Positions 1 to 6,972 of a stretch of 64,000 bases of DNA are shown here, in pieces. Position numbers and translations under genes: made by a program. Under the pieces are notes generated by a model, which worked only from the letters and a program-made list of their open reading frames with translations, did not search any database and was not told the origin of the DNA. The stretch is taken from contig NZ_CP114035.2 of the NCBI RefSeq assembly GCF_026898135.2, positions 3,203,501 through 3,267,500 of the forward strand, given 5' to 3'. The DNA is from Pseudomonas fortuita (GTDB taxonomy: Bacteria > Pseudomonadota > Gammaproteobacteria > Pseudomonadales > Pseudomonadaceae). The first letter of the stretch is position 1, and every line of letters begins with the position of its first letter.

Positions 1-126
1 GCCGAGCTGCTGGGTACCGCACAGGCACCGGCTCAACTGGAGCGGCTGGTCAGCCGGGTCAGCCTGGAAAAAGGCGTCAGCTCGGTGCGCTGGCAATTAC
101 AGCCGCACGTGTTGGCGGCCGACTAG
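1..126 (+). CDS. C-terminal end of a protein cut by the window edge, possibly MgtC/SapB family
   Basis: The first 41 codons form an open frame that ends with TAG at 124-126. The visible tail (about 41 residues, containing LERLVSRVSLEKGVSSVRW) resembles the small ACT-like C-terminal domain of MgtC/SapB inner-membrane proteins, in which a similar 'S-L-E-x-G-V-S-x-V-x-W' pattern occurs. That assignment rests only on this short tail, so the family is a guess. The gene is followed 17 bases later by the acetyltransferase on the same strand. Confidence 0.4.
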   Translation, partial: AELLGTAQAPAQLERLVSRVSLEKGVSSVRWQLQPHVLAAD

Positions 127-143
127 CACGACAGGAGTGCTTC

Positions 144-653
144 ATGCTTATCCGCCCTACCCTTGAGCACGATATCCAATACCTGCCGGACGTGGAGCGT
201 TCGGCAGCCCAGGCTTTTGCTGGCTGGCCGGCGCTGGCCTGGCTGGCCCAAGCCGATGTGATGGACTGTGCTGCGCACAGGGCTTTCGCCGCGGGCGGTG
301 GTAGCTGGGTTGCTGAAAACCCGATCGGGCAGATTGTAGGGTTTGCGTGCGTGCGGCGTGCGGGCCAGGCATTGCACCTTCATGAGATATCGGTGCGTCA
401 GGATGCCCAAGGGCAAGGCGTCGGTAGCCGATTGCTGCAGCAGATCATCGATGTAGCGCGTTGCGCAGATGTCCGCGAGCTGACGTTGACCACCTTTGTC
501 GATGTGCCCTGGAATGCGCCGTTTTATGCACGGTTCGGGTTTGAGGTGATCGATGAGGAGCGGCTGGGCGAACGACTCCTGCGTATGCTGGCCAGTGAGC
601 ACGCTCAGGGCCTGAAGGGGCGCTGTGCCATGCGTCTTTGCATGACCCATTGA
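144..653 (+). CDS. GNAT-family N-acetyltransferase
   Basis: A 169-residue protein with the GNAT fold signature. The acetyl-CoA pyrophosphate-binding loop is visible as Q-G-Q-G-V-G at residues 89-94 followed by a leucine-rich helix, and a C-terminal N-A-P-F-Y-x-R-F-G-F motif is typical of motif B. It should transfer an acetyl group from acetyl-CoA to an amine in the cytoplasm; the acceptor cannot be predicted. The start is supported by AGGAG seven bases upstream of ATG. A 192-codon open frame on the opposite strand is an antisense shadow. Confidence 0.85.
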   Translation: MLIRPTLEHDIQYLPDVERSAAQAFAGWPALAWLAQADVMDCAAHRAFAAGGGSWVAENPIGQIVGFACVRRAGQALHLHEISVRQDAQGQGVGSRLLQQIIDVARCADVRELTLTTFVDVPWNAPFYARFGFEVIDEERLGERLLRMLASEHAQGLKGRCAMRLCMTH

Positions 654-816
654 CCGTTGGGGTGCAGAGCGCTCGGCCATACCGTGTTCGCCGGTTTTCA
701 CTGCGTTGGCGCGTGGTGCGGTCGAAACCGGTGGCGAAAAAAATTAAACCTTTGCCTCACTCTCACCCTCAACCGTACGCGACACTGAGGTCGCCCCACG
801 GTTTAAGGAGTGAAGC

Positions 817-1317
817 ATGAGCAATCTCTTCATCAAGCGCGTTGGTTTCTCCATGGTTTTGGGCCTGGCATCGGCGCACGCACTGGCGGCGAGCTCCGAT
901 GACTTCGTCGATGCGGCCACCGAGGCCGGCATCGCCGAAGTGGTCACCGGCAACCTGGCTAAGGAAAAAAGCCAGAATGACGAGATAAAGACATTCGCCC
1001 AGCAAATGGTCACTGACCACACCCAGGCGAACCAGAAGCTCGGCGACATCGCCCGCAAGTTGGATATTTCCGTTCCGGATGACGCGGCCATGACGGACAA
1101 GGTCAAGAAGATGATCCTGGAATGGCGTGATGAATCATTCGACAAGTCGTACATCAACAACCAGGTTGATGCTCACGAAAAAGCGGTCGAACTGTTCAAG
1201 AAAGAGGCTGCATCGTCCGACAAGGCCGAGCTGAAGGCCTTCGCCAGCGAAACCCTGCCAAAACTCGAACAGCACCTGGAGCATGCCAAGGCGCTTCAGG
1301 CCAAGCACGCCAAGTGA
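817..1317 (+). CDS. Exported DUF4142 (ferritin-like) protein
   Basis: A 166-residue protein with a signal peptide of about 24 residues (positively charged start, hydrophobic core, cleavage near ALA-ASS). The mature part is a helical DUF4142 domain, recognised from the repeated long helices with H and E residues, F-A-x-x-M-V-x-D-H near its middle and a closing L-E-Q-H-L-E-H-A helix. DUF4142 proteins are periplasmic helical bundles related to ferritin-like folds; their function is not settled. AAGGAG sits just upstream of the ATG. A small HTH-like gene follows immediately and could be co-transcribed. Confidence 0.8.
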   Translation: MSNLFIKRVGFSMVLGLASAHALAASSDDFVDAATEAGIAEVVTGNLAKEKSQNDEIKTFAQQMVTDHTQANQKLGDIARKLDISVPDDAAMTDKVKKMILEWRDESFDKSYINNQVDAHEKAVELFKKEAASSDKAELKAFASETLPKLEQHLEHAKALQAKHAK

Positions 1318-1325
1318 GGCCCTCG

Positions 1326-1577
1326 ATGAGCAACGATGCACTGAAAACAGAAGTCCTTACCCGCCTGCTGCATTCGCATCCGCAAGGGCTGGGCAAGGAA
1401 GTGCTGGACAACTACCGCGGTGAGAAGGCGGTGGCTGACGTACTGAAGACGCTGCAGGAGGCCGGCTTGATTCACGACGGCAGCGTGGTCGTGGGCAGTG
1501 ACCAGCAGGTCAGCGTGCACTACCCGATCAAGCTGTCGGCAGCGGGTGTCGAAGCCGCGCGACAAGCCGAATCCTGA
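1326..1577 (+). CDS. Small hypothetical protein with winged-helix-like pattern
   Basis: An 83-residue protein (87 if translation begins at GTG 1314, which overlaps the stop of the DUF4142 gene). The sequence runs T-R-L-L-H-S-H-P-Q-G-L-G-K-E, then helices and a strand-like segment with V-S-V-H-Y-P-I-K-L-S-A-A-G; this helix-helix-strand arrangement resembles a small winged-helix domain, but I do not recognise a named family. The ATG at 1326 has only a weak GAGG-like site upstream. It is followed by a strong hairpin terminator, so it probably closes a two-gene unit with the preceding gene. Confidence 0.6.
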   Translation: MSNDALKTEVLTRLLHSHPQGLGKEVLDNYRGEKAVADVLKTLQEAGLIHDGSVVVGSDQQVSVHYPIKLSAAGVEAARQAES

Positions 1578-1611
1578 ATACCGGCCGTCGGGCCAAAAGG
1601 CCGCTCTCATG

Positions 1612-1650
1612 GAGCCCCTGCTAGCTCATTGAGCTAGCAGGGGCTCTGTT
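1612..1650 (+). terminator. Hairpin terminator after the DUF4142 unit
   Basis: A perfect 16-base stem (1612-1627 pairing with 1631-1646) with a three-base loop is followed by TGTTTG. It lies 35 bases after the stop at 1577 and just beyond the end of the convergent small acidic gene, so it may stop transcription from both sides. Confidence 0.75.
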
Positions 1651-1671
1651 TGAGTGGGCGGGCCAACACCC

Positions 1672-1836
1672 TCACGTGTTCTTTTCGATGTCTCCAGGCG
1701 CCTTGGCCGGCCCTTGCGGATCCACCTGCGGGTCGTCAAGATCTGGGGAATCAGGGTCGAAACCAAGATCGTCCGGTTTGTCGGCCTGCTCCGTCGAGTG
1801 AGGCCCTTCTTTGCGTTCTGGCTCAGATGGCTGCAT
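1672..1836 (-). CDS. Small acidic hypothetical protein
   Basis: A 54-residue, highly charged protein beginning MQPSEPERKEG and rich in D, P and E (D-S-P-D-L-D-D-P). The start at 1836 is chosen because GGGAG lies eight bases upstream; a longer frame would reach 1944 but has no ribosome site. No domain is recognisable and the protein is probably disordered. Short acidic proteins of this kind are common in Pseudomonas but have no known role. It lies downstream of and on the same strand as the KfrA-like gene, 55 bases after its stop. Confidence 0.55.
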   Translation of the reverse strand: MQPSEPERKEGPHSTEQADKPDDLGFDPDSPDLDDPQVDPQGPAKAPGDIEKNT

Positions 1837-1891
1837 GGCGTTTTCTCCCGTGAGTGTCAAAGGAAGAACGCGCCAGCCACAGAAAGTTTGA

Positions 1892-2878
1892 TTAATCTGC
1901 GGCGGGAGCCAGTTGCGCGCGACAGTGCGCCAGCGCCTGATCACGCTCCTTCAGCTGCTCCTCATACCGCTGCAACTGCCGCGCCTGTTCAGCGCACACA
2001 TCGCGCCTGTGCTCCAGGCTCTGCGCTTGCACATCCAGCTGCCGGCGCATTTCCTCACTGGCGCCCTGGGCCTGGGCCAGAATCGTGCGCAAGCCCTGAA
2101 TCTGCGCATCGCGTTGTTCCAGCAACTCTTCCTGCGCCCGGCACTCACTGGCAGCCTGGCGGTGCTCACCCAGCAACCGCTCGTTGTCCCGGTGCAGGCG
2201 GGTGAGTTCGTCCTGTTTGACGATCATGCCCTGTTGCAGCTGCCGCACCTCCACCTGCATCTGCTGCAACTGCGCTTCGTGGCGGCGCTGTTCCTGCTCG
2301 CGCTGTTCACGGCTGGCATTGCGATAGTGTTCCAGCGCATCACGGGCATGGCGGTGCTTGTCTTCCAGCGACTTGACCTGTTCGTCCTTGTCAGCCAGGC
2401 GCACCTGCAATTCACCCAGCGACTGGTTGAGGCTGGCACTGCGTAGCTGTTCGGCCTGCAGCGTGCTTTGTGTGGACAGCAGTTTTTCTGTCTCGGCGGC
2501 CAAGGCCGCTGCATCGATCTTGTGTTGCTGATGCGCTGCAGCCAGGGCTTGCTGGGCAATTTCAAGCTGCGCCTCAAGTTTTTCCCGCTGTTGCGTGAAC
2601 GTGCTCTCGGCCTGCTCGATCTTCAGGTCGGCCTCGTCCTGTAACTGCGTTGCCAATTGCCCGACCAGGCGGCTCAACACATCACTGAGCGCCACGCCAC
2701 CTTCAGAAGCCACCGGCTGCTGGCCGTTCAACTCCTTCAGGTAACGGTGAATTGTGGTTTTGGAGCCGGTATTGCCCAGCTCGATACGTATGGCATCGAT
2801 GCTGGGGTTCTCCCCCCGGGCAATCAGCGCCTGACGCGCCTGCTGCACTACCACCTTGTTGATACCGCCCCGGGCCAT
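1892..2878 (-). CDS. KfrA-like DNA-binding coiled-coil protein
   Basis: A 328-residue protein. The N-terminal part (about residues 1-110) matches the KfrA_N helix-turn-helix domain: a conserved start M-A-R-G-G-I-N-K, then G-x-x-P-S-I-D-A-I-R-I-E-L-G-N-T-G-S-K-T-T-I-H-R-Y, the pattern shared by plasmid KfrA proteins. The rest, from about residue 95, is an almost continuous heptad coiled coil rich in Q, E, L and R. KfrA of IncP plasmids binds its own promoter and assembles through the coiled coil; here the gene appears chromosomal. The start at 2878 is set by AGGAGC upstream; frames extending to 2983 lack this site. A palindromic A/T-rich site lies directly upstream. Confidence 0.8.
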   Translation of the reverse strand: MARGGINKVVVQQARQALIARGENPSIDAIRIELGNTGSKTTIHRYLKELNGQQPVASEGGVALSDVLSRLVGQLATQLQDEADLKIEQAESTFTQQREKLEAQLEIAQQALAAAHQQHKIDAAALAAETEKLLSTQSTLQAEQLRSASLNQSLGELQVRLADKDEQVKSLEDKHRHARDALEHYRNASREQREQEQRRHEAQLQQMQVEVRQLQQGMIVKQDELTRLHRDNERLLGEHRQAASECRAQEELLEQRDAQIQGLRTILAQAQGASEEMRRQLDVQAQSLEHRRDVCAEQARQLQRYEEQLKERDQALAHCRAQLAPAAD

Positions 2879-2900
2879 GCTTGCTCCTACGATTTTGTAC

Positions 2901-2928
2901 TGTGTTATGTAACATGTAATTACGTACC
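2901..2928. promoter_or_regulatory. Candidate KfrA operator (overlapping palindromes)
   Basis: Upstream of the KfrA-like start there is an odd-length palindrome ATGTAACAT (2907-2915) directly followed by the perfect palindrome GTAATTAC (2915-2922), flanked by GTAC at 2897-2900 and again at 2923-2926. The block is much more A/T-rich than the surroundings and lies 20-50 bases ahead of the start, where an autoregulator would be expected to bind. Confidence 0.45.
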
Positions 2929-3134
2929 AATTATGGCGATAACAGACCACGCCTGCAAACATTTCCTCAGGTGGAATAATCACGGCTTATCGCATGTGAT
3001 AGGCAAAATATGGGGTTCTGGCGGTGTGGCGCCCTCAACCAAATGTTGCGTGCAGTCGCGGCGCGTCATCGACCGGCTGCTCGAGGCAGAACGCACAACC
3101 GACAATTGCGCCCGCTCGCAAGAACAAATGATGC

Positions 3135-3402
3135 ACAACGCGCCGCAGTACGTTTGGCCCACAGCGGCATGACTCTGCAGGTGCCAGCTGATCGCAGCGT
3201 CTCTGAAGTGCTGGAGGACGCCGGAGTGTGCGTGCCCCTTGCCTGTGAACAGGGTATCTGCGGCACCTGTTTTACCGGCGAGATAGATGGCGAGCCGGAA
3301 CACCTTGAGAGTTTCCTGACTGCACAAGAGCGTGCACGCAACGATCAGTTCACGCCCTGCTGCTCTCGCTCGCGCAGCGCCTGCCTGGTGCTCGACCGTT
3401 GA
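3135..3402 (+). pseudogene. Remnant of a VanB-type oxidoreductase: ferredoxin domain only
   Basis: From about 3135 to the TGA at 3402 the frame encodes only the C-terminal plant-type [2Fe-2S] domain of a phthalate-dioxygenase-reductase/VanB-like protein: V-P-A-D-R-S-V, then C-E-Q-G-I-C-G-T-C, then [17 protein letters not shown] and a final L-V-L-D-R. Such reductases are normally about 310-320 residues with FMN and NAD domains ahead; nothing recognisable of those lies upstream, where the frame (open to 3010) is meaningless. The four cluster cysteines are present, so a free ferredoxin made from the ATG at 3170 is conceivable, but a decayed gene is more likely. Confidence 0.7.
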
Positions 3403-3408
3403 CCCATA

Positions 3409-3456
3409 GCGCCCTCTGCCATGAGCCTACACCGGCTTAGCAGGGGGCGCCTTTGT
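3409..3456 (+). terminator. Hairpin terminator after the ferredoxin-domain remnant
   Basis: GCGCCCTCTGC (3409-3419) pairs with GCAGGGGGCGC (3440-3450), with one G-U pair, and an inner AGCC/GGCT stem; CTTTGT follows. It sits seven bases after the stop at 3402 and was probably the terminator of the original full-length gene. Confidence 0.6.
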
Positions 3457-3519
3457 GAAGGCTTGTCAGGAAAACCGGTAGTGCGCTCCAAATGGGAAAT
3501 ACGTGATGGGTTTACACAG

Positions 3520-3771
3520 CTACCCGGCGATCTCCAGGTCTACCTGACCGAGGCGCTCACTGAACAGCCAATGGCCTTTGACCAGACGCAGTTTATCCCT
3601 GAAGGTGCCAATCAGATGGGGCGGGGATGCCATTGGGGCCTCCCCTTGCGCTGCCGATGCATAAGCCAGGTTCTCGTAGTCCCCCGCATCGTTAAGTAAT
3701 GCAAAACGTTTGATCAGGCGAGTGCAGGCATGCTCAATCCGCATCTCATTCATCAATTCGGCTTCGTTCAT
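3520..3771 (-). pseudogene. SnoaL-like/NTF2-fold protein with in-frame internal deletion
   Basis: The 83-residue frame joins two pieces of a SnoaL-like (SnoaL_4) protein. Residues 1-37 (M-R-I-E-H-A-C-T-R-L-I-K-R-F-A-L-L-N-D-A-G-D) are the usual N-terminal helices; from about residue 39 (A-S-A-A-Q-G-E-A-P-M-A-S-P-P-H-L-I-G) it continues with the two C-terminal strands (F-R-D-K-L-R-L-V-x-G-H-W-L-F-S-E-R). Family members are about 130-140 residues, so roughly 50 central residues that build the pocket are missing. The frame stays open, so a protein could be made but should not fold as an enzyme. It lies downstream of the hydrolase and LigA genes on the same strand. Confidence 0.65.
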
Positions 3772-3861
3772 CCCAACTCTCTCAAGGGCGATATCGCCCT
3801 AAACAATATCGTTCGTTCGGACAGTAACCTGCCCCGAAGCACTTCGAAGCTAGTCTTGAAG

Positions 3862-4558
3862 CTAGTCTTGTAGCCAAACCCGCAAGGCCGCATTGACAGC
3901 CTCCGGTGCCTCAAAAGGGGCCATGTGGCCGCAGCGTTCAAAAATCACCAACCGCGCATGAGGTACTTGCTGGGCCATCACCTGATGCTGCGCAAGCGAA
4001 CTCCAGGCATCCTCTCGACCCACCCCGATCAACACTGGACATTGAATCGTGCGCAAATGCTCGCCAGCATCCGGTCGCTCCAGCAACGCCTTGATCTGGC
4101 CTGACAGCGTATCGAAACTCATGCGTTCGACCATCGCCAGCAGTGGGCTCATGATGCCCGGGTCATCGACATGCGCCGGGTGCAGCATCGGCGCGAGCCA
4201 GCGTTGCGCCACTGCCGCCATGCCATGCTCGCGAGCCAGGTCAATCAGCACCTGCCGTGACTTCGCTTCCCCCCTCGCGGGCCGGGTGAGTCCCCGTATC
4301 GAGCAACGCCAGGCGGTCGACCCGATGCGGCGCCAACCGATGGACCTCCAGCGCTACCCGCGCGCCCATGGAATGGCCAGCCAGCGCGAACCTGTCCGGC
4401 GCGTCATTCAGTACCCGCTGCGCCATCGCCGTAATACTGTGGTAACCCTTGAAGTCGAGGGCATGTACATCCGCCCGCTCTTGCAGCGCGTCGATCGGGG
4501 CACGCCAGACAACCTCGTCACACAACAGGCCGGATAACAAATACAGACTTTGCTTCAT
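3862..4558 (-). pseudogene. Alpha/beta hydrolase split by a one-base frameshift
   Basis: Two overlapping frames together give one hydrolase of about 231 residues. The first (4558-4241) contains the start MKQSLYLLSGLLCDE and the nucleophile elbow G-H-S-M-G; the second (4251-3862) supplies the acid region (G-V-G-R-E-D-A-W) and the catalytic histidine (C-G-H-M-A-P-F-E). Removing one G from the six-G run (plus-strand C run at 4269-4274) restores a continuous reading H-P-A-R-E-G-E-A-K-S-R-Q-V-L-I-D. The catalytic triad is otherwise complete. The cause may be a true mutation, consistent with neighbouring decay, or a homopolymer read error. Its place downstream of LigA suggests a role in aromatic ring-product metabolism. 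Confidence 0.75.
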
Positions 4559-4701
4559 TTTCGGTTTCCCAATCAGAGGGCAATAAGCATCTCATTTGCC
4601 AGGCAGCGCCCATGGTGCGTCTTCGCCTTTCGAAGCCGCGGGCATCTCAATAATCAGCGGAGTGTTCGCTTTCCTGTTTCGCGGTCAGTCCGATACCGGG
4701 A

Positions 4702-5061
4702 TCAGCGCATATCGGGAACGCGACGGGTGTTGAGAAAGTCTTCATAGGACTCGCCACGCATGATCGCGTAAACCTGCATATTGCTCATCTTGGCAACCCG
4801 GGCGAACTTTTCGACGACGAAAAAGTTTGCACCATACTGGACCAACCCCAGCCAGTCACGACGGCGTACCAAGTCTTTCTCACACGCGTCGAGACCGGCC
4901 TCAGTCATCAGGCTCTCGGCGTCCTGCAGATAACGCGCTCGCCACTCTGTGCCGATCATTTTCCAAAAGAAGCGATTCAACTTGAGCGCCTTGTTGCTGA
5001 CCCGAAGATCAAACACATAGGTGCCACCAATCTCTTCCATGCCAACGACCTGTGGATTCAT
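4702..5061 (-). CDS. LigA-like alpha subunit of a class III extradiol dioxygenase
   Basis: A 119-residue protein resembling the small alpha subunit (LigA) of protocatechuate 4,5-dioxygenase-type enzymes: a helical protein with F-D-L-R-V-S-N-K-A-L-K-L-N-R-F, a central R-R-D-W-L-G-L-V-Q-Y-G-A-N repeated-helix segment and the closing M-R-G-E-S-Y-E-D-F motif that lines the active site of the beta subunit. LigA is about 139 residues, so this is a slightly short but whole member. The start at 5061 is supported by AGGAGC; frames extending to 5106 are not. The partner gene upstream (10 bases away) survives only as its 3' end, so this subunit probably has no catalytic partner. Confidence 0.7.
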   Translation of the reverse strand: MNPQVVGMEEIGGTYVFDLRVSNKALKLNRFFWKMIGTEWRARYLQDAESLMTEAGLDACEKDLVRRRDWLGLVQYGANFFVVEKFARVAKMSNMQVYAIMRGESYEDFLNTRRVPDMR

Positions 5062-5071
5062 GTGATAGCTC

Positions 5072-5285
5072 CTAGTTGTCTTTAGCTGAAGGTTCCAGCG
5101 TTTCATAGAGCACCGCGGTCATGGCCGTGGTCGTTGCGAGATAGTAGTTCTGATGCACTTTACGAAGGGGCCCCTCAGCGGCACCTCGCATCGCCAGCCA
5201 CATGATCTGTTCAACGCTTTCGGCCCCACCCAGTCGCACATATTCGGCATGCGTCATACGTGTCAGAACCTGCGGATCGTGCTCA
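5072..5285 (-). pseudogene. 3' fragment of a LigB-like extradiol dioxygenase catalytic subunit
   Basis: About 70 codons remain, from E-H-D-P-Q-V-L-T-R to the stop at 5072. The piece M-T-H-A-E-Y-V-R-L-G-G-A-E-S-V-E-Q-I-M-W and the following M-R-G-A-A matches the C-terminus of LigB-type class III ring-cleavage dioxygenases (normally about 280-300 residues). The metal-binding histidines and glutamate lie in the missing N-terminal part. The open frame continues upstream to 5341, but there it is antisense to another gene fragment, so the gene was truncated near 5285. It was clearly the first gene of an operon with LigA. Confidence 0.65.
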
Positions 5286-5286
5286 A

Positions 5287-5813
5287 GCGTGGTGGACTGG
5301 CTGGAAACCCGCGCGGATGTCGATGCCAATCGTATCGGCATGGAAGGCGTTTCGTTGGGCGGGTACTACTGCCCGCGCGCCGTCGCCTTCGAGCCACGTT
5401 TCGCCTGTGGTGTGTCGTGGGGCGCCAACCACGACTGGCGCGACGTGCAGAAGCGTCGCCTGGAAAAAGAGGGCGACTTCCCGGTACCGCACTATTGGGC
5501 GCATGTGCGCTGGGTCTGGGGCGCCAAGGACATGGACGAATTCATGACCATCGCCGAGAACGTCCATCTAGATGGCGTGCTGGACCGAATCAAGGTGCCT
5601 TTCCTGGTCACCCACGGCGAGAAGGACTCACAGATTCCGCTCAAGTGGGCGCACCGTACTTATGAGCAGCTGGTAAACAGTCCCAAGCGTGAGCTGAAAA
5701 TCTTCACGGAGCGCGAAGGCGGCGTGCAGCACGCGAGCTTCGACAACAGCATGAATGCCGGCCAATACATTGCAGACTGGGTCGCTGAGACCCTCGGCGG
5801 CCGAGTAGCCTGA
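5287..5813 (+). pseudogene. 5'-truncated alpha/beta hydrolase (2,6-dihydroxypseudooxynicotine hydrolase-like)
   Basis: Recognisable protein begins at V-V-D-W-L-E-T-R near 5290 and runs to the TGA at 5811-5813, about 174 residues. It carries the nucleophile motif G-V-S-L-G-G-Y-Y, the acid in H-G-E-K-D-S-Q-I-P and the histidine in G-V-Q-H-A-S-F-D-N, as in the DUF1100/FrsA-like hydrolases of about 370-390 residues that open C-C bonds of pyridine and aromatic ring products. The N-terminal half, including the cap domain, is missing. In-frame codons upstream are antisense to the LigB fragment. A good terminator follows the stop. Confidence 0.65.
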
Positions 5814-5841
5814 ATGTCTCGGTAACGAGGTCGATCACGCC

Positions 5842-5870
5842 AACGGCAGGCACGTCAGCCTGCCGTTTTC
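5842..5870 (+). terminator. Rho-independent terminator
   Basis: AACGGCAGGC (5842-5851) pairs perfectly with GCCTGCCGTT (5858-5867) around a six-base loop and runs into TTTTC. It ends the truncated hydrolase gene. Confidence 0.8.
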
Positions 5871-6262
5871 AATACAGCATTCAGTTACTCCCGCTTGCCA
5901 CCCAATCAAACGCAGCATCGTTGCTATGTCAGTCACTGCTCCAAGCTCCCTTCTCGCATTCCCAGTCGCAGAGAGCATATGGAAAAATTGCATCACCGCT
6001 ATGCACTATCAAGGCGCAACTTCAGAAATTTAGTGTCTGAGACCTTCCTGGCGGCCTACCCCCCTTCTGGATGAAAACTGAATCTGTGAAACGTTAAGCG
6101 CCAAAATTCCAAGCTCTTGTTTTTATTGAAAGTTTATGCCAACTGCTTTCAGGCTTTCAGTTTCGAGGGCTTTGTCAACGTACGCACGCTGCAAGAGCGC
6201 CACCTTGTGCCGGTTACGCTTTGCCGCCACCATGGGCGTCCAGCACTGATCACCGACAAAAA
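5871..6262. other. Intergenic region without a recognisable gene
   Basis: This 392-base stretch is relatively A/T-rich in its second half (for example the block around 6100-6140). I see no convincing gene: a plus-strand frame of about 58 codons ends exactly over the start of the next gene but has no ribosome site or known motif. The promoter of the YheO-type regulator should lie in its last part. Confidence 0.5.
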
Positions 6263-6868
6263 ATGACCCTGGAAAACTACAAAGCAATCGCCGACAGCAT
6301 CGCCCTGCTGCTGTATCCGCACGCTGAAGTCATCGTCCATGAGCTGCGCAGTCAGACCGTCGTGCACATCGCCAACAACTTCTCCCAACGCAAGCTGGGC
6401 GATGATTCGGCGATTGATCACGAACTGGGCGATTTGCTCGAGGGCGCCAACCTGGGCCCCTACGAGAAGCTGAACTGGAACGGCCAGAAGGTCCGCTCCA
6501 TCAGCACCGTGCTACGCAACGCACAAGGCGAAGCCCAGCACCTGATGTGCATCAATCTGAACGTGTCGGTATTGGAGCAAGCCCGCGTAGCGCTCGATGC
6601 GTTCTTCCAGATGAGCCGGCTGGTACCGCAACCTGACGCGTTGTTCCGCAACGACTGGCAGGAACGTATCAACACCTTCCTGCATGCGTGGCTACAAGCG
6701 CGCAACCTTTCGCTACAGACACTGCAGATGAAAGACAAGCGCAGCCTGGTGCAGGCGCTGCATGCCGAAGGCGCATTCGAGGGGCGAAGTGGGGCTGACT
6801 ATGTGGCCAACGTGCTGAGCATGGGCCGGGCCACCGTTTACAAGTACCTGAAAGAACTCAAGACCTAG
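6263..6868 (+). CDS. YheO-type PAS/helix-turn-helix transcriptional regulator
   Basis: A 201-residue protein. Residues 1-115 form the YheO-like PAS domain (start M-T-L-E-N-Y-K-A-I-A-D-S-I-A, then A-E-V-I-V-H-E-L-R, V-V-H-I-A-N-N-F-S-Q-R, L-M-C-I-N-L-N-V-S); the C-terminal 60 residues hold a DNA-binding helix-turn-helix (Y-V-A-N-V-L-S-M-G-R-A-T-V-Y-K-Y-L-K). Regulators of this family often control a neighbouring dehydratase gene. The start at 6263 is chosen because the PAS domain begins there; an open frame from 6221 adds 14 residues without similarity. It is followed after 104 bases by a two-gene catabolic unit and the tandem palindromes at 6927-6957 may be its target. Confidence 0.8.
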   Translation: MTLENYKAIADSIALLLYPHAEVIVHELRSQTVVHIANNFSQRKLGDDSAIDHELGDLLEGANLGPYEKLNWNGQKVRSISTVLRNAQGEAQHLMCINLNVSVLEQARVALDAFFQMSRLVPQPDALFRNDWQERINTFLHAWLQARNLSLQTLQMKDKRSLVQALHAEGAFEGRSGADYVANVLSMGRATVYKYLKELKT

Positions 6869-6926
6869 CGGCGCGCTGCCACCGGCAAGAAGCTGCAAGT
6901 GGCTGCGCTCAGGGACTTGTCTATCG

Positions 6927-6957
6927 TGGATAATTATTCTACCGTGGACATATATTC
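6927..6957. promoter_or_regulatory. Tandem imperfect palindromes ahead of the dehydratase gene
   Basis: Two 15-base near-palindromes, TGGATAATTATTCTA and TGGACATATATTCCA, follow each other at 18-base spacing, each preceded by CG (CGTGGA at 6925 and 6943). They are strongly A/T-rich and lie 16-46 bases before the dehydratase ATG, overlapping the expected promoter. AAGGAG follows directly as its ribosome site. A regulator such as the YheO-type protein next door is the natural candidate to bind them. Confidence 0.5.
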
Positions 6958-6972
6958 CATAAGGAGCGCAGC

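Noticed and set aside
6090..6266. Plus-strand frame of about 58 codons whose TGA overlaps the start of the YheO-type gene
   Set aside because: No start codon with a ribosome site and no recognisable motif; the overlap is probably chance.
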